Under the pieces are notes generated by a model. The model was not told the DNA's origin. It made no database searches and saw only the letters and a list, made by a program, of their open reading frames with translations. DNA of 64,000 nucleotides from CAWAPS01 sp963783945 (GTDB taxonomy: Bacteria > Actinomycetota > Acidimicrobiia > Acidimicrobiales > Palsa-688): positions 1 to 64,000 of the forward strand of contig CAWAPS010000015.1 of NCBI GenBank assembly GCA_963783945.1. The letters are read 5' to 3'. Shown one piece after another: positions 1-10,126 of the stretch (positions are counted from its first letter, which is position 1; each line of letters begins with the position of its first letter). Both the position numbers and the translations under genes were made by a program.

Positions 1-5
1 TGGGT

Positions 6-1668
6 TCAGGCGTCGACCCGGAGCCGTTTGGCCACCAGGTCGTGTAGTGAGTTGAGGTTCACTTTTTCACTCGCCGTCATCTCCACCTCGTTCTCGTCGA
101 AGAAGAGGATGCGGCGGGGCACCTTGTAGCTCGCCGAAGGACGCCCGGGACGTGCGCGAGGAGGACGTCCTCCTCTACGGCCGCTTCGTCACGCCGCACC
201 ACGCACCCGATCACCAGTTCGCCGGCCACGGCATCAGGAACACCGATGACGGCGGCTCGCTTGACATCAGGGTGGGCGTCGAGGACCTCTTCATCCTCGA
301 TCGGCGCCACGTTCGCTCCACTGGTCTTGATCATACTGGTGATCCGGCCGGTCCAGTGGAGCAGGCCGCTTTCTCGAGCCACCCGAGGTCGCCCGTGTCG
401 AAGTAACCATCGTCGTCGAGGACGTCCTCGGGCGGCACCTTCACGTAACCGCGCATGAGGGTTAGCCCCTCAGGGCAATTTCGCCCTCCTGACCGGGGCC
501 AAGGGGCTCCCCTGTCACCGGGTCCAGGAACCGCATGGTCGAACCCGCGATCATTCGCCCGTACGTCGAGAGTTCCTCCACTGGCGCGCCATGGGCAGGG
601 CAGTAGCGCTGGTGAACGTCTCGCTACTCCCATAGCTCGCGTAGTCAGCCGGACGCGGCTCGCCATTCGGCGCCGGTTCGCCTGTGATCCGGTACAGCTG
701 ACGGCGGACAGACGAAAGGTCGTGCGGCGTGTGTTCAAGGATCGCCTGGATTTGTTGAGCCTGGTTCGGGAGCGCTTACCCGCACGTGATCCGCTCCTGT
801 TCGATCAGTTGCAGGGCGTGGGTGGCATCGAAGTGGTCAGTGGCGATCACCGCGCCTCCTGACGCCAACGTCGCACCCAGCACGGCCGCGAACCCGTGGT
901 CCAAAACCATGGCAGTCCGCAGAACACGCGGTCGTTCAGGCGTGACTGCTCGCGGTAGGCGTGTCGCCAGGACTGAAGCATCGGGGCCCGGTGCCGGTGC
1001 AGCACGCCCTTGGGTAGCGAGGTCGTGCCAGAGGAATAGATAACTACCCCGTCCTCGATGGGGCCGGTACCGGCCAAGACCCCCTCGAGCACCTCGTCGG
1101 GTACCGCCAGGCCTGCCGACACGAAATCATTCCACCCCTCAACCGCTCCCAGCGCCGCGGTGTCAACGGCAACGATGCGCCGGAGGAACGGATACCTAGG
1201 TGAGAGGATGCCTCCCGGGGTCGCAGTCCTGGCCTCTGGGCACAGATCGAGGATCTCGTCAACGAAGTGGTGGTTGAGCAAGGTGCGCTCGGTGACGACG
1301 ATGGTGGTATCGGAGTGACGGAGCAGGTGGTCAATCTCACGCGAAGTGGCGAACGTGTTGAACAGCACTGCGACACCCCCGGCCATGGCCGCTCCCCATA
1401 CGGCCGCGACCCACTCCGGCCGGTTCCCCATGAGCACGGCGACTCGCGTGCCTCGGGTGACGCCCGCTGCGATCAATGCCTTCGCCGTGGCCCGGGACTG
1501 TTCCTGGACTTCTCGGTAGGTCCACGCGGCGCGTACCCGGCCGGCCGGCGCGTACACAAGGGCCAAGCGGTCGCTGTGTCTTGCCGCCAGATCCTCGAGG
1601 AAGCCGCCGAAGGTCAGTGGCCCGATGCCAGGCTCGTTTTCCGGCGACGGCCCGTGGAACGTCGTCAT
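6..1668 (-). pseudogene. Frame-broken acyl-CoA synthetase (AMP-forming ligase)
   Basis: This ANL-superfamily ligase would activate a carboxylic acid to its acyl-CoA through an acyl-adenylate, probably for the catabolic genes around it. The first ~256 residues are open from 1668 and carry the P-loop-like motif YSSGTTSLPKGVLH (residues 211-224). The frame is lost near 900. Recognisable pieces then follow in other frames: HGFAAVLGATLASGG near 850-900, GLTLMRGYVKVPPEDV and DDDGYFDTGDLGW near 400-450, TSGANVAPIE near 290-320, and a C-terminal ASYKVPRRILFFDENE stretch with its catalytic-lysine region (SEKVN) ending in TGA at 6-8. At least four frame changes are needed, and together the pieces match a full-length ~550-aa enzyme. 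It is either a decaying gene or a cluster of sequencing indels. It diverges from the MaoC gene. Confidence 0.85.
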
Positions 1669-1812
1669 CTCGCCTCCCGATCCAATCTGTCAAAGAATGC
1701 TATCTTCAGACGAAATGCGTAGCGCGTTGACGCGGCGGCCGGCGTCAGTCCATGACTGGGCCGGCAGGGCTGGCCGTGGTGATCATTGGCACCATTGGCG
1801 TGAGGAGACGGG

Positions 1813-2965
1813 ATGACAGACCTTCGTGAGGACGAAGAGATCCTCGATACGAGCGATGTTGACAAGCACATCGGCGAGTACGTAGGGGGCGGCCAGCTAA
1901 AAGAGCCAGTCACGCTGACCGATATCCGCCGATGGGTGCAGGCTATGCAGTACCCAAACCCGTGGCACTTCGACGAAGAGGCCGCAGCGTCAACTCAGCT
2001 CGGGGAGATCGTGGCCCCGCAGTCGTTCACCGTATGCTGCGACGTGGGCGAGGGCATGACGGCTGCAATCGTGGGGAGGATCCCCAATTTCGCACAACGT
2101 CTTCGGCGGCGACGAGTGGTGGTTCTACGGCCCGCACATCCGCCCCGGCGACCGTGTTCGGGTGCAGCGACGGTTTGATGGCTACAAGATCGCCGAGACG
2201 AAATTCGCCGGACCGACAATGTTCTCGCGTGGCGATACCTTGTACCGGAATGCGCGGCTCGAACCGGTCGCCATGCAACGAGCGACGGCGGTGCGCTATC
2301 TTCCCGAGTTCGCGCGCAAGCGCGGGTATTTCGAACAGATCGCTCCCGCACCCACCTTTACGACCGAGCAGCTCGCCGAAGTCGAACGCGAGAAGCAGAT
2401 GTGGATCAGATCCGGAGTGAGCCGTGAGGGGCCCGGTAATGTCGCCCTCGGAGACAAGCTGGCGACCCGGCCCATCGGCCCCCACACGGTGGCCCAATTC
2501 ACGATCGAGTACCGCACCCTGCCGTTCTCAGTGTGGGGCAGCTACTACGTGGAGGGCCACTTTTACGGTGCGGAGGCTGGCTGGCTGGCCGAGATGGGTG
2601 GGGATAACTTCGACACCAAGACCCGGACCGGCACCGACCAGGGCCCATCCAGCGGCCACACCCACATCGAGAAGGCCCAGCTGATCGGCCTACCCAGGCA
2701 CTTCGGCTACGGCGCCTCCATGGGAGCGTGGGCTCTCGATTACGTCGCCTACTGGGCCGGCGACGAGGGTTTCATCCGTCACGCCAACATCGCCTACCGG
2801 TTCCCCGTATTCGAGGGCGACGTCTCCTTCTTGAACGGTGAGGTCAGCGAACAGCGCTGGGAGCCGCTACTCGGGGTGCCGATCACCACCGTCGAGGTCA
2901 CCATGACCAATCAGGACGGACTGGTGGTAGCCAAGGGCCCCGTGGAGGTCCAGCTTCCGCGTTGA
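1813..2965 (+). pseudogene. MaoC-like acyl dehydratase, single frameshift
   Basis: This is a hotdog-fold acyl-CoA hydratase/dehydratase of the MaoC type, about 383 aa when the frame is repaired. The N-terminal part (to about 2085) reads as a FAS1-like dehydratase domain (LTDIRRWVQAMQYPNPWHFD, then GEIVAPQSFT). The reading then moves by a net +1 near 2080-2095, giving HNVFGGDEWWFYGPHIRPGD and continuing to 2965 with a second hotdog-like half (RHANIAYRFPVFEGDV). ATG at 1813 follows a GGAGACGGG stretch. It diverges from the acyl-CoA ligase, which suits a shared beta-oxidation-type pathway. Only one indel separates it from an intact gene, so sequencing error is as likely as true inactivation. Confidence 0.8.
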
Positions 2966-3013
2966 GCTGGACCGATCGGGCAAACGGCACAGCCCCTCAG
3001 ATCCCGGCACGCG

Positions 3014-4321
3014 TCAGGTCCAGGTGCCGTGCTTACGAAACGCCAGCGTGGAGAGTCCTTTGGGAATCTCAGTCGGGGCGATGGCGAGCTCGGCAGGCGT
3101 TGGCGCCTTGATACGAGCTGCGACCTCGGCCAGGGCTGAACCGTCGAGGCCGTACACCTCGATGGCTGTCTCGCCCGCCATCATCCGCAGTTCGGGTTCG
3201 GGCGTCCCGGCAAAGGTATTTCGCAGGGACAGGTGGGTGGCTGCCTCACCGTTGAGGTCGAAGTCCCGCTGCCAGGTGCCCTCGACGTGGGGGTAGTCGG
3301 AGCCCCACATGATGCGGTCGACGTAGCCGTCCCGGATGGCTGACTCGGCCTCGAACCGGGCCATGAAGCTGGCGCCAAAATACACGTTCTCCATGGCGTA
3401 CTCGCTGGCCGGACGAGGAACCTGTTCCCGGAATCCTTCATACTTCTTGGCGCCGTACCAGCCGTCGTCGAGCAGCTTCAGATAGTGCGGGAACCAGTCG
3501 CCGGCGATCTCGGTGATCACCAGCTTCAATCCCGGGTGTCGCTCGAACACGCCGGCGAAGATCAGCCAGTGTATGGCCCGGTATCCGAAGATGTGGGCGT
3601 CCTCGAACATCTTGAGCGGCACCGCCTCGGGGCCCGTGAACGTGGCCGGACTGGCCCCACCTATATGGGTCGTGAGGGGCATCTGCAGGGCTTCCGCCAC
3701 CGACCACAGCCGCTCCCATATAGGTTCGTTGTACGAGGGGTGGTTGGCCCGCATGGCCGGGAAGTTCACGCCGCGAAGGCCGGCCGCGCTGGCCCACTCC
3801 AGCTCCTTCACCGCGGCGTCCAGGTCCCACATCGGCAGGTGGACCAGGCCGGCGTGGCGGCCCGGCTGGACAGAGCACGCATCCGCCAGCCATTGGTTGT
3901 ACATGTGCATTCCGACGGCTGCCAGCTCCAGGTCGTCCGCCATGTGGTGGCGGAAATGACCGCTGCCCGGCTGAAACGGAATGGGCTGGCCGTTTTCACT
4001 GGCGTGGAAGATGACCTCGGCCGCGACGCCGTCTTGATCCATCTCCTTCAAGCGCATATCGATGTCGTAGTGGCCAGGCGAGTCGAGGTTGGCCACCCCG
4101 GCACCGGAGATGAAGACGTCCGTGATAAACGGCGGGACGTTGTCGTCCGCTCGTAAGGTCTCCTGCCAGGTCTGCACGAACTCCTGAAACGCCTCGAGGT
4201 GTTTCTTGGGGCAGTATTGCCGCAACTGCTCGACCAGCAGCGGGCCGACGTGTGTGTCGGCCGAAACCACGACGACAGGCTCGTTTGGGCCCCTGACCGT
4301 TCGGGTTTGGGGTTCCCTCAT
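3014..4321 (-). CDS. Amidohydrolase-family (ACMSD-like) metal-dependent hydrolase
   Basis: The 435-aa protein has the TIM-barrel amidohydrolase-2 layout: a beta-strand with SADTHVGP near residue 20 (the D-x-H metal pair), a barrel histidine in TTHIGG, and the late aspartate motif MWGSDYPHVEGTW. Family members hydrolyse or decarboxylate small cyclic acids, and the substrate here is unknown. It is cytoplasmic, with no signal peptide. It lies head-to-tail after the Rieske oxygenase on the same strand (~120 bp gap), so a joint role in ring oxidation and cleavage is plausible. A second intact paralogue lies at 16834 and a C-terminal relic of a third at 58378. The length is normal and no disruption is seen. 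Confidence 0.85.
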   Translation of the reverse strand: MREPQTRTVRGPNEPVVVVSADTHVGPLLVEQLRQYCPKKHLEAFQEFVQTWQETLRADDNVPPFITDVFISGAGVANLDSPGHYDIDMRLKEMDQDGVAAEVIFHASENGQPIPFQPGSGHFRHHMADDLELAAVGMHMYNQWLADACSVQPGRHAGLVHLPMWDLDAAVKELEWASAAGLRGVNFPAMRANHPSYNEPIWERLWSVAEALQMPLTTHIGGASPATFTGPEAVPLKMFEDAHIFGYRAIHWLIFAGVFERHPGLKLVITEIAGDWFPHYLKLLDDGWYGAKKYEGFREQVPRPASEYAMENVYFGASFMARFEAESAIRDGYVDRIMWGSDYPHVEGTWQRDFDLNGEAATHLSLRNTFAGTPEPELRMMAGETAIEVYGLDGSALAEVAARIKAPTPAELAIAPTEIPKGLSTLAFRKHGTWT

Positions 4322-4440
4322 CTCGCTCCTTCCGTCGAACGGGCGATCTTCCGCCCGCCGATCAATGGTCCTAGAACATTAGACCAGAACCGATGGTCCT
4401 GCCGTTTGCCCTCACCCCGCGATAGGGCCGGGCATGGTGG

Positions 4441-5778
4441 TTACTTGCCGAGGTAACGGTCGAGCGTGGTATGGAGATTGGCGATCCCACGTTCGTAATT
4501 GGCCAGACGCATGCTCTTGAAGCCGGGCTGGTGGAGTCCCCGCTGCTGGCGCTCGATGTTGCTGAAATCCTGGAGCGGGATGAGAGGCCAATGTTCGGCA
4601 TCATCAGGCGGGTATTCCTCGAACCTGGGCTTCAGTGGCTGGTGGTTCTCCGGCTCCAACGTGACGGCCCAGATCTCGAAGAGGCAGTGCTCCGGGTCCT
4701 CGCTGTCGGGCCGGCATCGATAAACGACGGCGTTGCCGAACAGAGGGTGGATGGCGAAGTTCGGAAAGACGTAGCAATTGCTGCCCCAGCGACCGAGCGC
4801 CTCGGGATCGGGATCGGGCAGCTTGATGCCGGCGCCCGTATTCCACGCGTACAACGCTTCGGTCATTTTCGCGGAGAACTGTCCTGGCCCACAAGACACG
4901 CTTCGCAGACCTTCGAGGACGAACATGTCTTTCGCCAGGACCTGCGAATCTCCACCTTCGTAGATGAGGCGGGTGAATTCGATGGTCTCTTCGGCCTCAC
5001 TCTTGTCGCCGATCCCGAGGTCCGATGAGACCTCGCTGTCGTGGGCCTGGGCTAGGTACATGTGGCCGTTGTCGAAGAGCTCCATGTGGTTTTGGAAGTC
5101 CGGGGGAAATGCCTCACCTGCGCCGCGGGTGAGTTGAGGGTGCGTGCCCATCACGTGCCAACCCTCGAGAAACGCTTCCAGGGCGATCTTCCAGTTGGCC
5201 TTCAGACGGACGCCCTTCCACCAGTAGACATATTGGTGGTCGACCCGAAGTGGGTCGAGCAGTGCCGGCATGGGGCGGAGAAACTCCTCCAGCGGCTGAG
5301 CGTTGGGGTCCAAGTTGATGAACACGCAGTTCGCCCATGTTCCCACCTGGCACTCTACGAGCTTGAGGTCCTCCTCACGCAGGGAGCGCTCGTCGAAGCC
5401 TTCCTTGCCGTAGAGGCCCGAGGGCGTGCCGTCGAGGTTCCAGCGCCACCCATGGAACGGGCACACGATCTGACCGCCGCGGAAGGTACCGCAGCCCACG
5501 GCCAACTGTGTCGCTCGGTGCCTGCAGGCGTTCTGATACGCCTTGATCTCACCAGGCCCGGTCCGGACAACGACTACTGAGTACTTGGCAATCGTGTACT
5601 CGACGAAGTCACCTACCTTCGGAATCTCCTCCAGCCGGCACGCCATCTGCCACACGTGCGGCCAGAATTTCTCATTCTCGAGCTCGAAGTAGTCCTTGTC
5701 GTAGTACCGCTTCGGTGGAATGAACTTGTCGTCGGTGATCGCGAACGGCACCTGCTCGCGCGAAAGCAACTCGGTCAT
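4441..5778 (-). CDS. Rieske non-heme iron oxygenase, alpha subunit
   Basis: The 445-aa protein is a ring-hydroxylating oxygenase alpha subunit. The Rieske [2Fe-2S] ligands are C85-R-H87 and C106-P-F-H109 (NACRHRATQ ... VCPFHGWRW). The mononuclear iron site follows in NWKIALEAFLEGWHVMGTH, with H208 and H213. The C-terminal catalytic domain is complete, ending at 4441. Members insert oxygen into aromatic rings, steroids or O/N-methyl substrates using an external reductase. No ferredoxin, reductase or beta subunit is encoded in this window, so electrons must come from elsewhere. It is divergently transcribed from the molybdenum hydroxylase, leaving ~210 bp for promoters, and is followed by an amidohydrolase on the same strand. 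Confidence 0.93.
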   Translation of the reverse strand: MTELLSREQVPFAITDDKFIPPKRYYDKDYFELENEKFWPHVWQMACRLEEIPKVGDFVEYTIAKYSVVVVRTGPGEIKAYQNACRHRATQLAVGCGTFRGGQIVCPFHGWRWNLDGTPSGLYGKEGFDERSLREEDLKLVECQVGTWANCVFINLDPNAQPLEEFLRPMPALLDPLRVDHQYVYWWKGVRLKANWKIALEAFLEGWHVMGTHPQLTRGAGEAFPPDFQNHMELFDNGHMYLAQAHDSEVSSDLGIGDKSEAEETIEFTRLIYEGGDSQVLAKDMFVLEGLRSVSCGPGQFSAKMTEALYAWNTGAGIKLPDPDPEALGRWGSNCYVFPNFAIHPLFGNAVVYRCRPDSEDPEHCLFEIWAVTLEPENHQPLKPRFEEYPPDDAEHWPLIPLQDFSNIERQQRGLHQPGFKSMRLANYERGIANLHTTLDRYLGK

Positions 5779-5992
5779 GCGGCCTCCCCGGACGGCTGAA
5801 ACTTTGCCTACATTACAACGTCGAGACGAGGATGGCTCGACTAGGTCGCGGTCAGATCGAGTCGTCCAATCGGTTGATATCTCCCTTCGGAGGGTGCTAG
5901 ATAACGGTCGTGTTCAGGTACTCCACCGGGCGGGCGCTCGGACCGGCACCCGCAAACGGCACCGAGCTAGACGCGCGGGAAGGATGGTGTCG

Positions 5993-8317
5993 ATGACCAC
6001 GGCGGTGCCCCAGGGCAGCAAGCGGTACTCAGGCAGCCGCGTTCACCGGGTCGAGGATGCACGCCTTCTGACGGGGGAAGGAGTGTTCGTCGACGACGTC
6101 ATGCTCCCCGGCATGCTCCACGTGGCCTTCACCCGCAGCCCATACGCCCGGGCCCTCATCCTCGGCATCGACACGACAGAGGCCGCGGCACTACCGGGCG
6201 TTCACCGTGTCTTGGTCGCCGAGGATCTCAACCCCGGGGTCCACGAGCTCTGGTACACGATCATCGGCCGAGTTCGGAAGGACACCCCGAGGCCGCCCTT
6301 GGCCGAGGGTCAAGCACGCTTCGTCGGCGATCCCGTCGCCATGGTGATCGCCGAGAATCGCTACATCGCTGAGGATGCGGCGGACCTCGTGGCGGTCGAG
6401 TACCAGCCGCTGCCCCCTGTCGTGGACTACTTGCAGGCTGAAGAGTCGCCGGATCTGGTGCACGAATCGCACGGAAGCAACGTCATCGGCGGTCTTTCTG
6501 GCCCACCTCCGGAGGCCGTCGACGACGTGCTGGAGTCCGTACCGTTTCTGCTGACCGAGACGATGTACCAGCAGGCACAGTCGCCTTGCCCGATGGAGGG
6601 CCGCGGGCTCATCGTTCACCGCCAGGTAGCCACAGGCGACGTCACCATCTACGCGGCGACACAGTCTCCCCACGAGTGGAGGGCGTTCTGTGCCCGGTTG
6701 GTGGGAATCCCAGAGCATCGGGTGCGCGTCATTATGCGGGACACGGGCGGCGGGTTTGGTCAGAAGATCACTGTGCTGCGGGAGGACATGTGCGTGATGC
6801 TGGCCGCGATGAAGGTGTCGGCGCCGCTGAAGTGGATCGAGGATCGCCGGGAGAACCTCATGTCGGCCGGGCAGTCCCGACATGAGCACGCAACCGTCCG
6901 CCTGGGCTTCGACGGGGATGGGCGCATCGAGGCGGTAAGGATCGACTTCGTCGAGGACTGCGGCGCTTATCCCGTGCCCTGGCCAGTGTGGGTGTCGGGG
7001 ACCGTGGGCACGATGTTCCCCGGGCCCTACCGGGTGCCGCTCGCCACCTTCACTACCAAGTCCATCTATACCAACACCGTCGGTCGATGCGGCTACCGTG
7101 GGCCCTGGGTCTTCGAGTCCTATGCCCGCGAGGTCGCGTTGGACATTGCCGCGCGCCGTATGGGCATCGATCCGGCAGAACTCCGGCGCCGCAATCTCCT
7201 CAGCCGCGAGGACCAGCCTTATACGAACGCCAACGGCATGGAGTACGACCACATTTCGCCCCTAGAGACCTTCGAGGCGGCGCTGAGGGTGCTCGACTAC
7301 GACGGGTTCCGCCACGACCAGGCTCAGGCGCGCCAGCGTGGCCGGTACCTCGGCGTTGGCATTGGCAATTTTGTTGAGCCAACGACCCCCGGCGCGGGGA
7401 TGTACTCGACCGAGGGGGCGACGATCAGGGTCGAGCCGTCGGGGAAGGTCAACGTCTACTTGGCCGGCGGTTCTACGGGCAACAGCCTCGAGACGACGGC
7501 AGTCCAGCTGACCGCCGATGCGCTTGGTGTCGACATGGAGGACGTGGCGACGATCCAGGGGGACACAGCCATCACCCCCTATGGAGCTGGGGCAGGCGGT
7601 AGCCGCAGTGGCGCCATGATCGCCGGAGCCATCGCGGACACGGCAGGTCTCCTTCGCGAACGGATCGTTGCTATCGCCGCGCACCAGCTGGAGGCGGCGC
7701 CCGCCGACATCGAGCTCGCGGCCAGTCACGCTACAGTTCGGGGTACGCCATCGAGGGCCATCCCTCTCTCAGAGATCGCACGATGGGCGTACTTCATGCC
7801 CGAGAAGCTCCCTCCGGGGACGTCCGCCGGTCTGGAGGTGAGCGGTCGGTACAGTGCCAGGTCGCGCTGGGGGTGGACGAACGCCACTCATATTTGTACC
7901 TGCGAGGTCGATATCGAAACCGGCCGAGTTCATTTGCGCCGTTACATAGTCGCCGAGGACTGTGGGCCGATGGTCAACCCGACCGTCGTCGAAGGTCAGA
8001 TCGCGGGCGGCGCCGTGCAAGGGCTGGCCGGCGTTCTCTTCGAGGATCTCGCCTACGACGAGGACGGGAACCCGGTTGCCACGACCTTTATGGATTACCT
8101 CGTTCCGACCGCTGCAGAGATCCCTGTGCTCGAGTACGAGCATCTGGAGACACCCGGTCCCGGCCCGGGCGGGTACAAGGGTGTCGGCGAAGGAGGCGTG
8201 CTCGGTGCTGTGCCGGCGGTGACCAACGCCGTAGCCGATGCGGTCGCGCCTCTCGGGGCCAAGCTGACTCGGTTGCCACTGACGCCCGTGGCCATACTCG
8301 CCGCCATCGCCGGGTAA
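5993..8317 (+). CDS. Molybdenum hydroxylase large subunit (xanthine/aldehyde dehydrogenase family)
   Basis: The 774-aa protein carries the molybdopterin-cytosine-dinucleotide domains of CoxL/XdhB-type enzymes. They begin with GSRVHRVEDARLLTGEGVFVDD, include the glycine-rich loop GGGFGQK (about residues 252-258), and end near GVGEGG, where the glutamate (about E733) is the catalytic base of the family. I start it at ATG 5993 because GGAAGG lies about 9 bases upstream; ATG 5984 is too close to that site, and a longer frame back to 5720 would overlap the divergent Rieske gene. The enzyme hydroxylates aldehydes or N-heterocycles. The usual FAD and 2Fe-2S subunit genes are absent on both sides, which is unusual. 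Confidence 0.92.
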   Translation: MTTAVPQGSKRYSGSRVHRVEDARLLTGEGVFVDDVMLPGMLHVAFTRSPYARALILGIDTTEAAALPGVHRVLVAEDLNPGVHELWYTIIGRVRKDTPRPPLAEGQARFVGDPVAMVIAENRYIAEDAADLVAVEYQPLPPVVDYLQAEESPDLVHESHGSNVIGGLSGPPPEAVDDVLESVPFLLTETMYQQAQSPCPMEGRGLIVHRQVATGDVTIYAATQSPHEWRAFCARLVGIPEHRVRVIMRDTGGGFGQKITVLREDMCVMLAAMKVSAPLKWIEDRRENLMSAGQSRHEHATVRLGFDGDGRIEAVRIDFVEDCGAYPVPWPVWVSGTVGTMFPGPYRVPLATFTTKSIYTNTVGRCGYRGPWVFESYAREVALDIAARRMGIDPAELRRRNLLSREDQPYTNANGMEYDHISPLETFEAALRVLDYDGFRHDQAQARQRGRYLGVGIGNFVEPTTPGAGMYSTEGATIRVEPSGKVNVYLAGGSTGNSLETTAVQLTADALGVDMEDVATIQGDTAITPYGAGAGGSRSGAMIAGAIADTAGLLRERIVAIAAHQLEAAPADIELAASHATVRGTPSRAIPLSEIARWAYFMPEKLPPGTSAGLEVSGRYSARSRWGWTNATHICTCEVDIETGRVHLRRYIVAEDCGPMVNPTVVEGQIAGGAVQGLAGVLFEDLAYDEDGNPVATTFMDYLVPTAAEIPVLEYEHLETPGPGPGGYKGVGEGGVLGAVPAVTNAVADAVAPLGAKLTRLPLTPVAILAAIAG

Positions 8318-8440
8318 CGGTGCGATGAGTCTCTCCTGTCCACGGCGATGTGGTATTGCTCACTTGATCGCAGGTAGCAGACCGGACGGGACGTCAATCA
8401 GTACGGATACGACCGCAGGTTGCCGACTAAGGATGATCAC

Positions 8441-9187
8441 TTGAGCGAAGAGTTAACAGGCAAGGTCGCGGTCATCACGGGCGCCGGGTCCGGCATGGGC
8501 AAGGCATCGGTGAAGACGTTCATCCGCCACGGCGCGCGCGGCGTGGTCGCCGCGGACATCAGTGGCGCTGAAGAGGACACCGCGGCCGAGGTCAGCGACT
8601 CCGTCATTCCGTTTCGTTGCGACGTCCGCCGCGAGACTGACGTGGCCGCCATGATCGACGCCGCGGTGCAGCAATTCGGTCGGGTTGACGCCGTTCTCAA
8701 CGTCGCGGGCATCGGGATGGGCAAGACGTTCCTCGAGATAACTCAGGATGACTACGACCGGGGCATGGACACCATGATGCGCGGTGTCTTCCTGGGTACG
8801 CAGTATGGCGTCAAGGCCATGCTCGAGACTGGCGGCGGCGTCATACTCAACTGGTCCTCGCTCGCCGGTCTCAACGCCAGCCCCCGAACGAGTGTCTATG
8901 CCGCAGCGAAGGCCGGGGTCATCGCCGTGACCAAGGCGGCGGCCCTCGAGCACGGCGGAGATGGCATCAGGGTTAACGCCATCTGTCCCGGATGGGTGCT
9001 CACCGAGGGGATGGGCAAAGATATCGTGCTCATCAAGGACCGGCTCGAGCGGAAGATCCCGATGCGCCGCATCGGCCAACCGGGGGAGATCTCCGAAGTT
9101 GCGGCGTTTCTCTGTTCGGACCGGGCGTCTTATATCAATGGGGCCGTTCTGACAATCGATGGCGGGTACTCGGCTCGACACCCATGA
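8441..9187 (+). CDS. Short-chain dehydrogenase/reductase
   Basis: This is a classical NAD(P)-dependent SDR of 248 aa. The cofactor motif TGAGSGMG lies near residues 13-20. The catalytic serine is in NWSSLAG (S139), with Y153 and K157 in YAAAKAG and the late AICPGWV segment. TTG 8441 is preferred because AAGGA lies seven bases upstream; TTG 8420 is the alternative and adds seven residues. It would oxidise a secondary alcohol or reduce a ketone in the cytoplasm. It sits ~120 bp after the molybdenum hydroxylase and 30 bp before a second SDR, so the three genes probably form one transcript. The substrate cannot be read from the sequence. Confidence 0.92.
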   Translation: MSEELTGKVAVITGAGSGMGKASVKTFIRHGARGVVAADISGAEEDTAAEVSDSVIPFRCDVRRETDVAAMIDAAVQQFGRVDAVLNVAGIGMGKTFLEITQDDYDRGMDTMMRGVFLGTQYGVKAMLETGGGVILNWSSLAGLNASPRTSVYAAAKAGVIAVTKAAALEHGGDGIRVNAICPGWVLTEGMGKDIVLIKDRLERKIPMRRIGQPGEISEVAAFLCSDRASYINGAVLTIDGGYSARHP

Positions 9188-9217
9188 CCGTCATCAATTC
9201 TCTGCAGGGAGCATGAC

Positions 9218-10018
9218 ATGAGCGAACACCGCGGCTGCGGCCTCCTCGAGGGCAAGGTGCTTTTCGTCGCAGGCGTTGGGCCGTTGATTGGTTCCGCCAC
9301 CGCCATACTCGCGGCGCGCGAAGGGGCGCGGGTGGTGGTGGCGGCGCGTAGCGCGGAGACGATCAACGAGCTCGCCGAGACGATCAGCGCCAATGGAGGT
9401 CAGGCCCTGCCACTGCGTTGCGATCTGGGCCACGAGGAGCAGGTACGGTCTGCCGTCGACGCCGCGGTGGCGGCCTTCGGAACCGTGGACTCGGTCTTCT
9501 ACAACGCCGCGTACTACGACATGAGTCACGAAGACATCGACGTCGATCCGGAACGCTGGGACAGAGCTATGCGTATCAACCTTGGTGGTCCGATGGCGCT
9601 GGCCCGGTTCACGATTCCGTTGATGCTCGGGCGTGGAAGTGGGTCACTCGTCTTCAACTCGTCTGCGGCATCTTTGGCCGCCGAGGATGTCCGCCCCGGT
9701 TATGCCGTCTCCAAGGCGGGCCTGAACGCGTTCACGCGCTTTGTGGCCAACAAGTATGGGAGGCAGGGCATCCGAGCGAACGCGATCCTGCCATTTGTCG
9801 CCGGCGGAGAGGTGGGCACAGCCGCGTCGGCCCTCAACTGCATCGGCCGCTCGGGAACGGCGGAGGAGATCGGCGAAGTGGTCGTCTTCCTGCTCTCAGA
9901 CCGAGCGTCGATCATCACTGGCGAGATCATCCACCTCGATGGCGGCCTGTTCGCCAAGGCGGCGTGGCCGTCGACGACGACCCCCCGAGTTCCTCCACCC
10001 CCGGTTCCCGCCACCTGA
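9218..10018 (+). CDS. SDR-family oxidoreductase
   Basis: The 266-aa SDR has an atypical cofactor loop, AGVGPLIG (residues 18-25), in place of TGxxxGxG. It keeps S149, Y162 and K166 (YAVSKAG) and the C-terminal LDGGLF signature common in SDRs. Loops of the GVGPxIG kind occur in divergent SDRs. ATG 9218 has GGGAG a few bases upstream. It directly follows the first SDR and ends the co-directional run. A GC-rich hairpin with a pyrimidine tail follows at about 10055. The proline-rich C-terminal tail (PPRVPPPPVPAT) is unusual. The reaction is probably alcohol/ketone interconversion, and the substrate is unknown. Confidence 0.9.
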   Translation: MSEHRGCGLLEGKVLFVAGVGPLIGSATAILAAREGARVVVAARSAETINELAETISANGGQALPLRCDLGHEEQVRSAVDAAVAAFGTVDSVFYNAAYYDMSHEDIDVDPERWDRAMRINLGGPMALARFTIPLMLGRGSGSLVFNSSAASLAAEDVRPGYAVSKAGLNAFTRFVANKYGRQGIRANAILPFVAGGEVGTAASALNCIGRSGTAEEIGEVVVFLLSDRASIITGEIIHLDGGLFAKAAWPSTTTPRVPPPPVPAT

Positions 10019-10054
10019 AGTACCGTTCCGGCTAGGGCTCGCCTCGAGATAAGA

Positions 10055-10089
10055 ACGGGGCCGAGCTGTGCGGGCCCGGCCCGTCTTCT
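10055..10089. terminator. Probable terminator between convergent genes
   Basis: ACGGGGCCG and CGGCCCGT form an imperfect GC-rich stem around a ~13-base loop, followed by TCTTCTT on the plus strand. It lies between the convergent SDR and ParB-like genes, where a terminator is expected. Confidence 0.5.
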
Positions 10090-10126
10090 TACAACGAGTT
10101 GCTCGAGTCGTTTCGTCGCCTGCCCT

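Noticed and set aside
6191..7252. Long minus-strand open frame over the molybdenum hydroxylase
   Set aside because: Antisense shadow with no domain features.
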